64,000 nucleotides of DNA from Gemmatimonadetes bacterium T265 (GCA_019973575.1 BPUI01000001.1:1748342-1812341), one strand, 5' to 3'. Shown: positions 46,336-55,772, counted from the stretch's first letter. Notes: generated from the letters alone by a model not told the origin. Numbers and translations: made by a program.

Positions 46336-49300
46336 TTACTGCCGTCCCTCGCGCCGCCCCCACGTCGGCGGCGGCGGCTCGCTCGTCCGGCGGTCGACCG
46401 GGTGTTCGGCCAGCAGCCGCAGCGCCTCCTGCACCGCCCGCTCGAGCTGCGGGTCGTGCCCGGCCGCGACGTCCCGCGGCCAGTTCTCGACCGCGATGTC
46501 CGGCGCGACCCCCTCGTTCTCCACCGCCCAATGCCCGTCGCGCGTGAAGAAGCCGCCGCGCGGCGCGATCATCGACCCGCCGTCGACGAAGAGCGGCGTG
46601 TCGGCCGTGTGTACGAGCCCGCCCCACGTGCGCTCGCCGACGAGGGGGCCGAGGCGGCGACGCTTGAACATGTACGGCATGAGGTCGCCGCCCGAGCCGG
46701 CCATCTCGTTGATGATCATCACCTTCGGCCCCCAGATGCCCGCCTCGGGGCTCGTGAACGGGACGCGCTGGTTGATGGCCGAGTTGAAGTAGCCGTCGAA
46801 GTCGCGCTGGAGGAGGTCGATGATGTAGTCGGCCGCGGAGCCGCCGCCGTTGTAGCGCTCGTCGATCACCGCCCCCCGGCGGTCTTGTTGGGCGAAATAG
46901 TAGCGGTTGAAGCTCTGGTAGCCCGGCTGCGCCGTGTTGGGCAGGTACACGTAGGCGAGCCGGCCGCCGGAGAGCGAGTCGACCGTGCGGCGGTTGCGCT
47001 CCACCCACGCGCGCGTGCGCAGCCCCGCCTCGCTCGCCACGGGGAGCACGGTGACGCGGCGCGCGCCCTCGAGCGTGGGGCGCGCGTTGACGAGCAGCAC
47101 CGTCTGCCGGTTGGCGGTGCCGTCGAGGAGGCGGTAGACGTTGTCCGTGCCCGCGAGCTCGGTGCCGTTGACGGCGAGGAGGTAGTCGCCCGGCCGGACG
47201 TCGATCCCTGGGCCGGCGAGGGGCGCGCGCAGCTCCGGGTTCCAGCTCTCCGCGTCGTAGATCCGGGTGACGCGGTAGCGCCCGTTCTCGACCGCGAGGT
47301 CGGCGCCTAACAGGCCGACGCCCGGCGCGCCGTTGCCCGTCTCGGGCAGGTCGCCGCCGCGCACGAACGAGTGCCCGATGGCGAGCTCCGACCCCATCCA
47401 GTCGAGCAGGTAGTTGAGGTCCGCCCGGTGCATCACCGAGGGGAGCAGCGCGCCGTACATGCGCCCCACGGCGGGCCAGTCCGCGCCGTGCATGTTCTTC
47501 ACGTACAGGTAGTCGCGCTGGTTGCGCCACCCCTCGTGGAAGATCTGCGCGAACTCGGCCTTCGGGTCCACCCACATGCGCAGCGAGACGGCCAGACGCC
47601 CCTTCGCCGCGTCCGACCCCGTGGTCGCGGGCGGCGCGCCCGTGGCGTCGACGACGAAGAGCGTGGGGGCGGCGCCCGGGGCCCCCGGCGCGCCGGCGGC
47701 GGCCGGCGTGCGGTAGAGTACCTTCTGCCCGTTGGCGCTGACGACGAACTGCGCGACGTTGGGCGCGAACGCCACCGCGCGCCGGTCGCGGAGCGTGTAG
47801 CGGTGGAGCGTGCCCCCCGGCGCCGGCGCGTCCGCGGTGCCGGTCGGGGTGACCGTCTCGAGAAAGAACACCGCGCCCGGCGCGCCGCTCCGGAGCCCCT
47901 CGTAGTCGCGCGCCGCCACGCCCGGCACGGGCAGGATGCGCTGGCGCAGGCCGTCGACGTCGATGCGGACGGCGCGGCTTCCGTTAGGCGCCGGCGTGCG
48001 CGCGCTGTCGCGCCCGCGGGTGGTGTCGGCGCGCATGCTGTCCACGCGCGCGCGCACCGCGGCCCGGCGCGCCGTCTCCTCCTCGCGCGGCGGCTCGCCC
48101 GGGCGCTGCGGCGCGGGCGGCGCGCCCGCGAGGCTCGCCTCCTCGTCGCTCTCCGGCAGGAGCGGCGAGGGCTCGCCCTTCTGCAGCACGGCCATGTAGA
48201 GCGCGCGTGTCACCGGCCGCTCGTAGCTCGACATGTCGAGCCACTGCGAGGCGAGCGCGTAGTTGGTCGACGCCAGGAACCACAGGTACTTGCCCGACGC
48301 GTCCCACGCCGGCGCGACGGCGTCGGCGAGGCCGTCCGTGAGCTGGTGCTTCTCCCCCGTCTCGACGTTCGCGACGACGACCGCGCGGTAGAGCGACGGC
48401 AGCCGCTTGGCGTAGGCGAGCCAGCGCCCGTCGGGGCTCCACACCGGCTCGAGCTCGCGCCGCGGCACGAGGTACGTGTCCTGGTCGACGACGGTCGCCT
48501 TCCCCGTGGCGACGTCGAGCGACCAGATGCGGAAGTCGGTGTCGGTGTAGGCGATGCGGCGCCCGTCGGGGCTCCACGCCGGCGCGTAGTAGTGCGTCGG
48601 GTTGGGGAGCGCGATCTCGCGCGCGGGGGTGACGCCGTCCTGCGGCGCGATGTACAGCCGGTACTCCCCCGACCGGTCCCCGAAGTACGCGACGAACCGG
48701 CCGTCGGGCGACCACACCGGGTCACGCTCGGCCGACCCGCTCGCGTGGGTGAGGTTCCGCGCGTCGCCCTTTTCGGCCGGGATGGTGAAGATCTCGCCGC
48801 GCGCCTCGACCGCCACCCGCCGCCCCGTGGGGGAGATGGCGAGCGCGGTCACGCGGCCGCTCACGTCCTTCCACTGCGGCATCATCCACGGGAAGTCGCC
48901 CGCGGCGGTGATCGGCACGACGTGCTCGCGCCCGCTCGCCGGGTCCAGCTCGTGGACCACGCCGGCCTGCTCGAACACGACCGCGTTAGGCGTGGCGTCG
49001 AGCGACTTGACGTCGAAGTCGCGGTAGTGGGTGACCTCGCGGAGCTGCTTGGTGCCGGTGGCGTAGGCCCACACGTTCTGCACGCCGTCGCGGTCGGAGA
49101 GGAAGTAGACCGCGTCGTTGCCGACCCAGACGGGGTCGAGCTCTTTGGAGTCGGTCCACGGCACGGTCTCGACGGCCATCGTCTGGAGGTCGAGGATCCA
49201 CACCGGGCGGTTCTGTCCGCCGCGGTAGTTGCGCCGCTCCTCGTCCCAACTGTTGGGCATGCGGTAGGCGAGCCGGCGTCCGTCGGGGGACAGCTTCCCC

Positions 49301-49842
49301 TGGTACGCGCGCGGCATCGGCATCGGCACCTCGGGCCCGCCGTCGAGCGCGACGGTCCAGAAGCGCGGCACGGGCGTCGGCGCGTCGGTCGCGCGCCCGG
49401 ACGCGAAGACGACGCGCCGCCCGTCGGGCGTCCACCCCTGGACGAGGTCGGCGCTGGGGTGCCAGGTGAGGCGGCGGGGCTCGCCGCCGAGTGCGGGGAC
49501 GACGTAGACGTCGGTGTTGCCGCCGACGTCGGCGCTGTAGGCGACCCAGCGGCCGTCGGGAGAGAGCTTGGGGTTGGAGGCCTCGCCGGGTGTGCTCGTG
49601 AGGCGGCGCGCGGCGCCGCCGGCGCGGTCGACGATCCAGACGTTGCCGCCGTAGGCGAAGGCGATGTGCTGCGCGCTGACGCTGGGGGTGCGGAGGAGGC
49701 GCGTCCCGGCGGCCGGCGCGGGCGGCGTCGCAACGGCGGACTGGGCGCGCGCGCGCGGGCCGGGGGGCGTGAGCGCGGCGAGGGTGGTCGCGAGGGCGGC
49801 GGCGACGCGGATCGCCGGGGGCGCGGACGGGCGGCTGGGCAT
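46336..49842 (-). CDS. Tricorn-like protease (S41 peptidase with WD40-like and PDZ domains)
   Basis: This 1168-residue protein starts at ATG 49842 and carries a signal peptide (IRVAAALATTLAALTPPGPRARAQ). Residues about 45-530 are two PD40-type propellers with repeated LSPDGRWVAYSAD, WTPDGRRVVFASG and WSPDGRWLAYAKR blocks. After a Pro/Ala-rich linker (about 560-620) comes the tricorn core (DFDGYFNSAINQRV and others), a PDZ domain (about 850-930: RPGDYLLAVNGTELAGTDNVYRLL) and the S41 catalytic region with nucleophile Ser in INEMAGSGGDLMPYMF. It should degrade peptides in the periplasm. It is monocistronic and convergent with the HpnB-like gene. Confidence 0.92.
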   Translation of the reverse strand: MPSRPSAPPAIRVAAALATTLAALTPPGPRARAQSAVATPPAPAAGTRLLRTPSVSAQHIAFAYGGNVWIVDRAGGAARRLTSTPGEASNPKLSPDGRWVAYSADVGGNTDVYVVPALGGEPRRLTWHPSADLVQGWTPDGRRVVFASGRATDAPTPVPRFWTVALDGGPEVPMPMPRAYQGKLSPDGRRLAYRMPNSWDEERRNYRGGQNRPVWILDLQTMAVETVPWTDSKELDPVWVGNDAVYFLSDRDGVQNVWAYATGTKQLREVTHYRDFDVKSLDATPNAVVFEQAGVVHELDPASGREHVVPITAAGDFPWMMPQWKDVSGRVTALAISPTGRRVAVEARGEIFTIPAEKGDARNLTHASGSAERDPVWSPDGRFVAYFGDRSGEYRLYIAPQDGVTPAREIALPNPTHYYAPAWSPDGRRIAYTDTDFRIWSLDVATGKATVVDQDTYLVPRRELEPVWSPDGRWLAYAKRLPSLYRAVVVANVETGEKHQLTDGLADAVAPAWDASGKYLWFLASTNYALASQWLDMSSYERPVTRALYMAVLQKGEPSPLLPESDEEASLAGAPPAPQRPGEPPREEETARRAAVRARVDSMRADTTRGRDSARTPAPNGSRAVRIDVDGLRQRILPVPGVAARDYEGLRSGAPGAVFFLETVTPTGTADAPAPGGTLHRYTLRDRRAVAFAPNVAQFVVSANGQKVLYRTPAAAGAPGAPGAAPTLFVVDATGAPPATTGSDAAKGRLAVSLRMWVDPKAEFAQIFHEGWRNQRDYLYVKNMHGADWPAVGRMYGALLPSVMHRADLNYLLDWMGSELAIGHSFVRGGDLPETGNGAPGVGLLGADLAVENGRYRVTRIYDAESWNPELRAPLAGPGIDVRPGDYLLAVNGTELAGTDNVYRLLDGTANRQTVLLVNARPTLEGARRVTVLPVASEAGLRTRAWVERNRRTVDSLSGGRLAYVYLPNTAQPGYQSFNRYYFAQQDRRGAVIDERYNGGGSAADYIIDLLQRDFDGYFNSAINQRVPFTSPEAGIWGPKVMIINEMAGSGGDLMPYMFKRRRLGPLVGERTWGGLVHTADTPLFVDGGSMIAPRGGFFTRDGHWAVENEGVAPDIAVENWPRDVAAGHDPQLERAVQEALRLLAEHPVDRRTSEPPPPTWGRREGRQ

Positions 49843-50109
49843 GGGTGCGGACGCGGGGGTGAGGGCCGTTGCGTCTACGGGGCGGGGGGCGGGGGCGCTG
49901 AGGCCGACGGGCGGGAAGCACGCGCGGGAAAGGTTGGCGATGTTGTCGGGCCGCGCCGCGTGTGGTGGCCGCGGCGCTCGGTAGCTGCGGGACGGCCGCA
50001 GCTGAATAGGCGTTGGGCGTCAACAGAGGTCCGGTGCCGGGCCGGGCTCGTCGCCGGGGCGCCGGCCGCCGGGTTGCCGGCCCTGCCGCTCGGCCCACAC
50101 ATTCCGGCT

Positions 50110-50346
50110 ATGGCCACTTCTGTCCTCGACTTCAGCCACCTCACGCCCGACGAGCGCCTTCAGCTCGTCGAGGACCTCTGGGACAGCCTCGCCCTCGGGT
50201 CGCCCGAGGCGGTGCCCGTCGCCGAGTGGCACGTGCGCGAGGTCGAGCGGAGGCTAGCGGCGTACCGCCGCGACGGCGACCGCGGGCGCCCCTGGCAGGA
50301 GGTCCTCGACGAGATCGACGCCGGACTCGGGCGGCAGCCCGGCTAA
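50110..50346 (+). CDS. Antitoxin-like addiction-module protein
   Basis: This 78-residue protein starts at ATG 50110. It contains LDFSHLTPDERLQLVEDLWDSLALGSPEAVPVAEWHVREVERRLAAYRRDG and RPWQEVLDEIDAGL. This is the addiction-module component pattern (LxPxERLxLxExLWDSL followed by WxEVxxxI) of antitoxins paired with RelE/ParE toxins. The downstream toxin gene starts at the stop codon (TAATG), as expected for coupled expression. It should bind and neutralise that toxin and repress the pair. Confidence 0.88.
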   Translation: MATSVLDFSHLTPDERLQLVEDLWDSLALGSPEAVPVAEWHVREVERRLAAYRRDGDRGRPWQEVLDEIDAGLGRQPG

Positions 50347-50651
50347 TGGCCGCGCTGACGCTCCGGGCCGAAGCCGGGGCGGACATCCGAGAGGCGGCGG
50401 ACTGGTACGAGGGGGAGCGGCCCGGGCTCGGGCGGGCGTTTACGCGGGCCGTGCGGGCGCTCTTGGCGACCGTGGCCCGGTCGCCCGAGCGGTTCCCGCG
50501 CGCCTACGGGGGCGCGCACGAGGACGTCCGGCGGGCGCTGCTGCGGCGGTTCCCGTCCGCGGTGTACTTCCTGGTCGAGCCGGACGGGGTTGTCGTGCTC
50601 GCCTGCGGGCATTTCCGCCGCGACCCGCAGGTCTGGCAGTCGCGCCGCTGA
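50346..50651 (+). CDS. RelE/ParE-family toxin
   Basis: This 101-residue protein starts at ATG 50346, sharing one base with the antitoxin stop. Text typical of ParE/RelE plasmid-stabilisation toxins is LTLRAEAGADIREAADWYEGERPGLGRAFTRAVRALLATVARSPERFPRAY, then VRRALLRRFPSAVYFLVEPDGVVVLACGHFRRDP. The terminal His-x-Arg-Arg-Asp-Pro element is common to the family. Target (gyrase or ribosome) cannot be assigned. The pair lies directly beside two dead transposase genes. Confidence 0.88.
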   Translation: MAALTLRAEAGADIREAADWYEGERPGLGRAFTRAVRALLATVARSPERFPRAYGGAHEDVRRALLRRFPSAVYFLVEPDGVVVLACGHFRRDPQVWQSRR

Positions 50652-51595
50652 CGCCTAACGCCATCAAGGAGTTAGGACGCAAGGGGGCGCGTGCGAGCTC
50701 GGCGCGGGGGGCCGCGCCTACGCGGGTCGTGCGGTCCTGCGGCGTGCGGTGGTACGACAGCGGCAGCCGGTCAGCATCTCGGCGGCGGACGTAGACAGCG
50801 GCGTCCCTACACCATTACGGGCTCTCCCGGCGGAGTCCCAGAGGTGGCCGACGGCGTGACGGATCCCGTCCCAATCAAAGGCGACGGCGGTCGCGCCGCC
50901 CGCGAGCGAGTCGCGAGGGCGCGCCGAGTCCAGTTCGGCGGTGGGGCTCGGGGTCCGGGGTGGCCCGTCCACGGGCCACTGCGCTTTCTTCGTGCGACTG
51001 AGCGTCGCACCCTTGAACGTGCCGTTGAAGGACTGCGGCTTCGCGAGCACGTGGTAGACGATGCGGGCGAGTTCCTTGGCGACCAGCGCGCGGGCGATCA
51101 TGGCGCCCTTGGTCCGCCGGCGCGGCCGGTACCACGCCTGGATCTCCGGGTAGTACTGGATCGCGCGCACGGCCGCGTGACTGAAGGCGAGCTTCAGGTA
51201 CCGATTGCCGTCCTTCGTGCGCGCGCGCACGCGCTCCGTGCCGGTTCTTCCCGCCGGAGTTCTTCGCGCCCGGTACGAGGCGGCAGTACGAGAAGAAGGC
51301 ACGGACGTCGGCGAAGCGCCGGACGCCGTCGATCTCGAGGTGGGGCGTGAACGCGGCGACCTTGCCGATGCCCGGGATCCAGCGGAGGCGTTGGACGTCC
51401 GCGTCGGGGACGAGCGTCGGCCGGAGTTCGCGCTCGAGTCGCTTGATCTGTGCCGTCAGCCGCGCGCGCTGCTCGGCGTGCAGGTCGCACTGGAAGCGCG
51501 GGAGCGCCGGGAGCTCGGCCGGCGTCGCGACGTTGTGCTGGGCGAGCAGGCCCGTCACGGCGTTCTTGCAGCGCGTGCGCTTGGCGACGAGGACG

Positions 51596-51621
51596 AGGCG
51601 CTGACGCAAGGCGCTGGCGCA
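51596..51621 (-). repeat. 13-bp tandem duplication causing a frameshift in the IS110 gene
   Basis: AGGCGCTGACGCA (51596-51608) and AGGCGCTGGCGCA (51609-51621) are adjacent copies with one mismatch. Thirteen bases shift the reading frame by one, and the protein text LLRQRL is indeed read twice, once in each frame. Confidence 0.8.
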
Positions 51622-51655
51622 GCAGGTCGCGGGGCTCGCGCAGGTCGGGACTGAT

Positions 51656-51672
51656 CATGAGCTACGCTCATG
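51656..51672. repeat. 17-bp palindrome carrying two stop codons inside the IS110 gene
   Basis: CATGAGC-TAC-GCTCATG is a 7-bp inverted repeat with a 3-base loop. On the coding strand it supplies TGA and TAG in frame. Deleting 15 bases would restore an uninterrupted His-Ala-Ile-Ser-Pro reading, so it looks like an insertion. Confidence 0.6.
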
Positions 51673-52195
51673 CGTGCGCCTCGGGGATCAGGTCCGATCG
51701 GAGCAGCTGCGCCAGCGTCGCCGCACCGACGGCGTCGGTCTTCACCTTGGCGTCGCTGATCGCCTTGATGTACTTGCTATGCCCAAGCGTGAGGTCGATC
51801 TGCTGCTCGCGCACGAGGTCCGCGAGCCAGTACCAGGTCGCGGTCGACTCGACCACGGCGCGCTGCTCAGAGGCGTCCGCCCCGGGCCCGGCGAAGTACT
51901 GCGTCACCGCGGCGCGCGTCGTCCGCAGGCGGGCGGTCTTGACCGGCTGTCCCGCCGCGTCGACCGTGGGCACGGTCAGATCGCGCTTGTGCAGGTCGAT
52001 CCCAGAGTGCAGCATGAACTCTCCTCGGAACGGGGATGCCGAACGATGCGGCGCCCTGGGCGCCTTGGAAATATCAAGGCGTTGCAGCGGCCCGGGTCCG
52101 CCGGGACGCCCCGCGACGCCCCTCGGCATCCGCCCGCCTCGGCGCCCGCGCACCCGCACCACCCGGCGGCAGCTTAATCCTACAGTTGCACGCCG

Positions 52196-53514
52196 TCAGT
52201 TAGGCGCTCTGCGGCGGTCGTGCGCGACTTGCGCGCGCCACTGGTGGCGCCGGCGCCAGCGCGACCACCGGAAGATCTCCAGCGGCGGGACGACCCGGGT
52301 GAGCGCGAGTCGGGCGAGCAGGTGGCGCACCGCGGGGACGGTCAGCGGGAGGAGCGCGTTGGCGTGCGCGGGCCGTGCCGGGTCCCCTGTTTTCGCGGCG
52401 CCGCGCGGGCGCGGGCGACGGCGAGGAAGGCGTGCGCGAACAGCGCGAGCGTCACGGAGCGAGACCAGCCGTCGGATTTGCGGACCTCGTCCTCGTCGAG
52501 CCCGACCTCCTGCTTCGCCGCCTCGAACGCCGGCGCGATGCGCCACCGCGCCCCGGCGACCCGCACGACCTCGGCAAGCGTCGCGGCCGCCGGCGCGAAC
52601 ACCACGTAGTACGCGCGCTGTACGCGCGCTCGCGCGCGCCCGCGGCGGCGGGCGCCAACGACTCGCGCGCCAGCAGGGCGTGGCGCCACGCGCGGGACGC
52701 CGCATCCTCGTCCGGACGGCGTACTTCCGCCCACGCCCAGCGAAACGCGCGCGGGCCCTTCGTGCCGGCGCCGGCGCTGAGCACCCGCCACGCGCGCCGC
52801 GGGAGCGCGTCGGCCCGTGCCGCGGCCCGCGGCGTCCCGCGCACGCCCAGGTGGACCAGCGCCTCGGTGCGACGCACGGCGAGCACGTAGGGCTGGTCAC
52901 GGGCTTCGAGCAGGACGCGCAGCCGGTGGTCGCTCCCGTACACCTCGTCGGCGGTCACCCACGCCGGGCGCACGCCGGCGTCGAGCGCGCGCTCGAGCAT
53001 CCCGCGCGCGAGCACCGGCTTGGTCCGGAACGGCACGGCGTCGGGGACGCCCACCGCGCGGCACCGCGCGCGGTCGTCGCCCCACTCGCGCGGGCGATAG
53101 AGCGCGCGGTCGACGAAGGCGTGCCCCTTCCGGCTCGCGTCGGCGAGGAACACGCCGACCTGACAGTTCTCGATGCGCCCGGCCGTGCCCGAGTACTGGC
53201 GCTGCACGCCGGCCGACCGGTCCCCCTTCTTCAGGAACCCGGTCGCGTCGACGATCCGCACCCCGCCCGGCGCGCCCAGGTGCTCCAGCACGTAGGCCCG
53301 CAGGTCGTCGCGGACCGCGTCGGCGTCCCACGTCGCGCTGGCGATCAGGCGCTGCATGCCGTACGGCGTGGCCTCGCCCGCGGCCGCGGCGAGCTGCCAC
53401 CCGTTGCGCCGCGCCGCGCCGGCGAGCAGTGTCTGGAGGTACGCGCGCGCCCGGGCCGCCGTCGGCCCCCGTCGTACCGCGACCTCGCCACGCCGCGAGG
53501 GCCCGGCGGCTCAA
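52196..53514 (-). pseudogene. IS701-family (DDE) transposase, frame-broken
   Basis: The best-preserved part (52640-53440) reads NGWQLAAAAGEATPYGMQRL, IVDATGFLKKGDRSAGVQRQYSGTAGRIENCQVGVFLADASRKG and AWVTADEVYGSDHRLRVLLEA, which is IS701-type transposase text. The segment before it is in another frame. After ARERAY the frame changes at an 11-bp tandem duplication (GTACGCGCGCT at 52609-52619 and 52620-52630) and similarity continues as [24 protein letters not shown] and [22 protein letters not shown] further shift near 52400 precedes [19 protein letters not shown] and WSRWRRRHQWRAQVAH. At least three breaks make it non-functional. I could not define terminal repeats with confidence. Confidence 0.87.
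52609..52630 (-). repeat. 11-bp tandem duplication causing a frameshift in the IS701 gene
   Basis: GTACGCGCGCT is present twice in a row with no mismatch. The extra 11 bases move the frame by two; the peptide Arg-Ala-Tyr is read once in each frame across the junction. Confidence 0.8.
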
Positions 53515-53550
53515 CTTTGGTGTCAGGCGCTACCAGCATTCGAGGACGTG

Positions 53551-54298
53551 ATGGCCCGCCCAGCTTCCCTCCCGTTCCTGCGTGCGCGGTCTGCCGCCGC
53601 TCCGGCGGCGTGCGCGCTGGCGTTCGCCCGCTGCGGGCTCGTCGACCCCGTGCCCCCCGGCGCCGAGCGCTTCGCGCCGCCGCCCGTCTACGCCCGGTGG
53701 TGGGCCATGGTCGAGGCGTGCAGCGGCGTCACGCGCCCGCTCGGCGCCGTGCAGTTCTACCGCGTGCCGCACGCCGCGATCGTGCCCGTCCGCGCCGGCG
53801 ACGTGAACGCGGCCGCCTACTACTCGTCGGCGAGTGACCGGATCGTGGTCGCGGACGTTTGGGCCCAGGAGGGCAGCACCGTGCGCCACGAGATGCTGCA
53901 CGCCCTGCTCCGCGTCCCCGGCCACCCGCGCGCTGCGTTCCTCGGCCGGTGCGGCGGCGTGGTCGCCTGCCCCGGGGCGTGCCTCACCGACGCGGGCCCC
54001 GCTCCCGATGTCGGACGTGCGGTACCAGCTCCGGATCGTCGGCCCGCCCGGCACCCGGATCACGGCCGTCGAGTCGCGCGCGGACGACCCGACCGGGTAC
54101 GCGTACGCGCCGGGGGAGACGCGGCAGCGCGTGTACGACGTCCTACTCGACGCTGGCGCGACCGGGTGGGACACCCGGGTCCCGGGGCGGGCGTACGGCC
54201 TGGTGCTCGGGCCTGGGCGGTGCGCGCTCACCGGCGGGTACGGCAACTTCTACGGCGAGCGCTGGTCCGATTCGGCCGTGGTCACGTTCCGCCCGTGA
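53551..54298 (+). pseudogene. Putative secreted zinc metalloprotease-like protein with apparent frameshift
   Basis: ATG 53551 opens a frame with a signal-like N-terminus (LPFLRARSAAAPAACALAFARCGLVDP) and a zinc-binding HExxH in STVRHEMLHALLRVPGHP (about residue 130). Coding character in this frame fades after ACLTDAGPAP (about 54000), and resumes in the next frame from about 54005 as SDVRYQLRIVGPPGTRITAVES through YGNFYGERWSDSAVVTFRP, ending in TGA at 54298. The simplest reading is one gene with a frameshift near 54000; two separate genes are possible. Neither half matches a family I can name. A sequencing error is not excluded. Confidence 0.55.
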
Positions 54299-54384
54299 GC
54301 GGCCCTCGGCGCGGTCTCGCCTCGGCGCCGTCCCCCCCCGCCGCCCCCGGCTTCTCGTCGACGTTAGGCGTCACCCATCGTCGC

Positions 54385-54883
54385 GTGCGATCCGTCCTGC
54401 TCGCCACGGCCGGCGTCCTGGGCGGCGCCGCGCCGCGCGCAGACTCCGTCGGACACCGCCCCGGCCCGCGCCGTCGTCACGCCCCGGGTGCGCGCGCTCG
54501 CGGGGTGTTACCGGCTCACCGTCGGCTCGTGGCAGCGTGCGCCCGCTGGTGGCCCGACGATGACCAGCCAGCAGCCGCCCGCGCGCTTCCGCCTCGATAC
54601 CGTCGTACTTCCGCCGCCGTTCGACCACCGGTTTGCCGTGCAGCCTGCCAAGGTCGCCGGGGGGAACTGGCCGGCGGGGCGGTCGGTCGCGGGCGACTCG
54701 GTGGACCTGTGGTGGTCGACGGGCTTCACGGGCGTGCGCCTGCGGCTGGCCGCGCGCGGCGACACGCTCGTGGGCCGGGCCGAGACGCACCACGACTCGC
54801 ACGTCGTCGGCGAGCCGCCCGACCCGGAGGCCCCGGTCCGCGCCGTCCGCACCCGCTGCGCCGGCGGGCGGCCCCGCGCCTAA
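54385..54883 (+). pseudogene. Small secreted protein gene, signal peptide and mature part in different frames
   Basis: GTG 54385 begins a signal-peptide-like sequence (VRSVLLATAGVLGGAAPRA), but the mature-looking part is one frame over: TPSDTAPARAVVTPRVRALAGCYRLTVGSWQ...DLWWSTGFTGVRLRLAARGDTLVGRAETHHD, ending in TAA at 54883 within GCCTAAC. The switch would lie in the GC-repeat at about 54425-54440. If instead the gene starts at GTG 54488 it would have 131 residues and no signal peptide. CYRL...W and the alternating beta pattern are lipocalin-like at most. The function is unknown. Confidence 0.5.
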
Positions 54884-54884
54884 C

Positions 54885-54920
54885 ACTAAAAGACGAGGCC
54901 CCCGGCCGGCGGGCGTCGAG
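54885..54920 (-). terminator. Possible intrinsic terminator for the PEP-CTERM gene
   Basis: On the minus strand, downstream of the PEP-CTERM gene, a GC-rich self-complementary stretch (GCCCGCCGGCCGGGGGC) is followed by CTCGTCTTTTAG. The stem is imperfect and the T-run is short, so this is a weak call. Confidence 0.3.
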
Positions 54921-54938
54921 CGGCCGACGCCTAACGTG

Positions 54939-55772
54939 TCACGCCCGCCGGCGCCGCCGCGCGACCGCGGCGACCCCGACGAGCCCGGCCGCGGACAGTG
55001 CCAGGGCGCCCGGCTCCGGCACTGCCTGCAGACTCGCCGTGAACGTCGGCCCGCTGGCCGTGGCGTCCTCGTCGTAGTTGCCGAGGAGGAGCGAGAAGGA
55101 CTGGCCCGCCCACGTCATCGGGATCGGGGTCATCGCGTACTGCTGGCAGTCCGCGCCGCCGCCGGCGACGCAGGCACCGCCCTGCACGCCGACGCCGAAG
55201 TACCCGGTGAACGTCGCGGGCACGACGCCGCCCGACCCGAGCGAGAACGCGGGCGTCGCGCCCGTGTAGTCCGGGACGATGCCGGCGCCGTCGGCGAGCG
55301 GGTCCTGGATCAGGCCGACCGCGTAGTGGCCGGGCGGTCCGAACGGCGTCGTGCCGTCGAAGATCGCGACCGAGACGCCCGTCGGGCCGAGCGCGTCGAA
55401 CGGCTCCATGCTGTAGGTCCGGCCGCCGAGGGTCAGCTGCACCAGGCTCGGCGTGTACGCGACGAAGCCGGGGACTCCGACCGGGGCCGCCAGATTCGGA
55501 CTCCTCGGGTCGAAGAACGCCTGGATCGTGAACGCGGACCCGTCGGCGAGCGGCGTCGTCGTGCTGCCGCTGATGAGCGAGGAGCGCCCGTCCAGCACGC
55601 CCTGCATCACGAGCTCGAACGACTGGGCGCGGGCCGGTGCCGTCGCGCCCGCGAGCAGGAGCGCGACGCCCGCCGCCGCGGTCATCCCCGCGCGCGTGAT
55701 CACGCGCCGCCGCGGGCGCAGGTCGAACGCGCGTCCGCCGCCGGAGCGGCTGGTTCCCGAGAGATCTGCCAT
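54939..55772 (-). CDS. PEP-CTERM sorted secreted protein
   Basis: This 277-residue protein is given ATG 55772, with GAGGA 7 bases upstream; ATG 55790 is an alternative. A twin-basic signal peptide (RRRVITRAGMTAAAGVALLLAGATAPARAQ) is followed by a beta-rich mature region (FELVMQGVLDGRSS, FTIQAFFDPRSP, GVSVAIFDGTTPFG). The C-terminus is VPEPGALALSAAGLVGVAAVARRRRRA: Pro-Glu-Pro, a hydrophobic helix and an Arg cluster, the PEP-CTERM sorting signal recognised by exosortase. Such proteins are usually surface or matrix components exported with exopolysaccharide. No exosortase is in the window. Confidence 0.9.
   Translation of the reverse strand: MADLSGTSRSGGGRAFDLRPRRRVITRAGMTAAAGVALLLAGATAPARAQSFELVMQGVLDGRSSLISGSTTTPLADGSAFTIQAFFDPRSPNLAAPVGVPGFVAYTPSLVQLTLGGRTYSMEPFDALGPTGVSVAIFDGTTPFGPPGHYAVGLIQDPLADGAGIVPDYTGATPAFSLGSGGVVPATFTGYFGVGVQGGACVAGGGADCQQYAMTPIPMTWAGQSFSLLLGNYDEDATASGPTFTASLQAVPEPGALALSAAGLVGVAAVARRRRRA

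Larger units (their letters stand above)
50718..52015 (-). pseudogene. IS110-family transposase, frame-broken
   Basis: ATG 52015 has an AGGAG ribosome-binding site 6 bases upstream and begins MLHSGIDLHKRDLTV, the DEDD N-terminus of IS110 transposases. Similarity continues to LLRSDLIPEAHA. Two in-frame stops (TGA, TAG) then lie in a 15-base segment at about 51657-51671. A 13-bp tandem duplication at 51596-51621 next shifts the frame. The C-terminal transposase_20 part continues as LRQRLVLVAKRTRCKNAV and LRWIPGIGKVAAFTPHLEIDGVRRFADVRAFFSYCRLVPG. A third break in a GCGCGC run near 51240 leads to KDGNRYLKLAFSHAAVRAIQYYPEIQAW. The gene cannot make a full transposase without repair or recoding. Confidence 0.88.
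50652..53540. mobile_element. Decayed insertion-sequence patch (IS110 remnant next to IS701 remnant)
   Basis: Two unrelated dead transposase genes lie in tandem in the same orientation, 180 bases apart, with a toxin-antitoxin pair on one side and damaged secreted-protein genes on the other. The IS701 side ends near 53514-53535. The gap 52016-52195 holds only the IS110 leader and an AT-richer spot (TTAATCCTACAGTTGCA, 52173-52189). No reliable terminal inverted repeats or target duplications were found. Confidence 0.6.
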
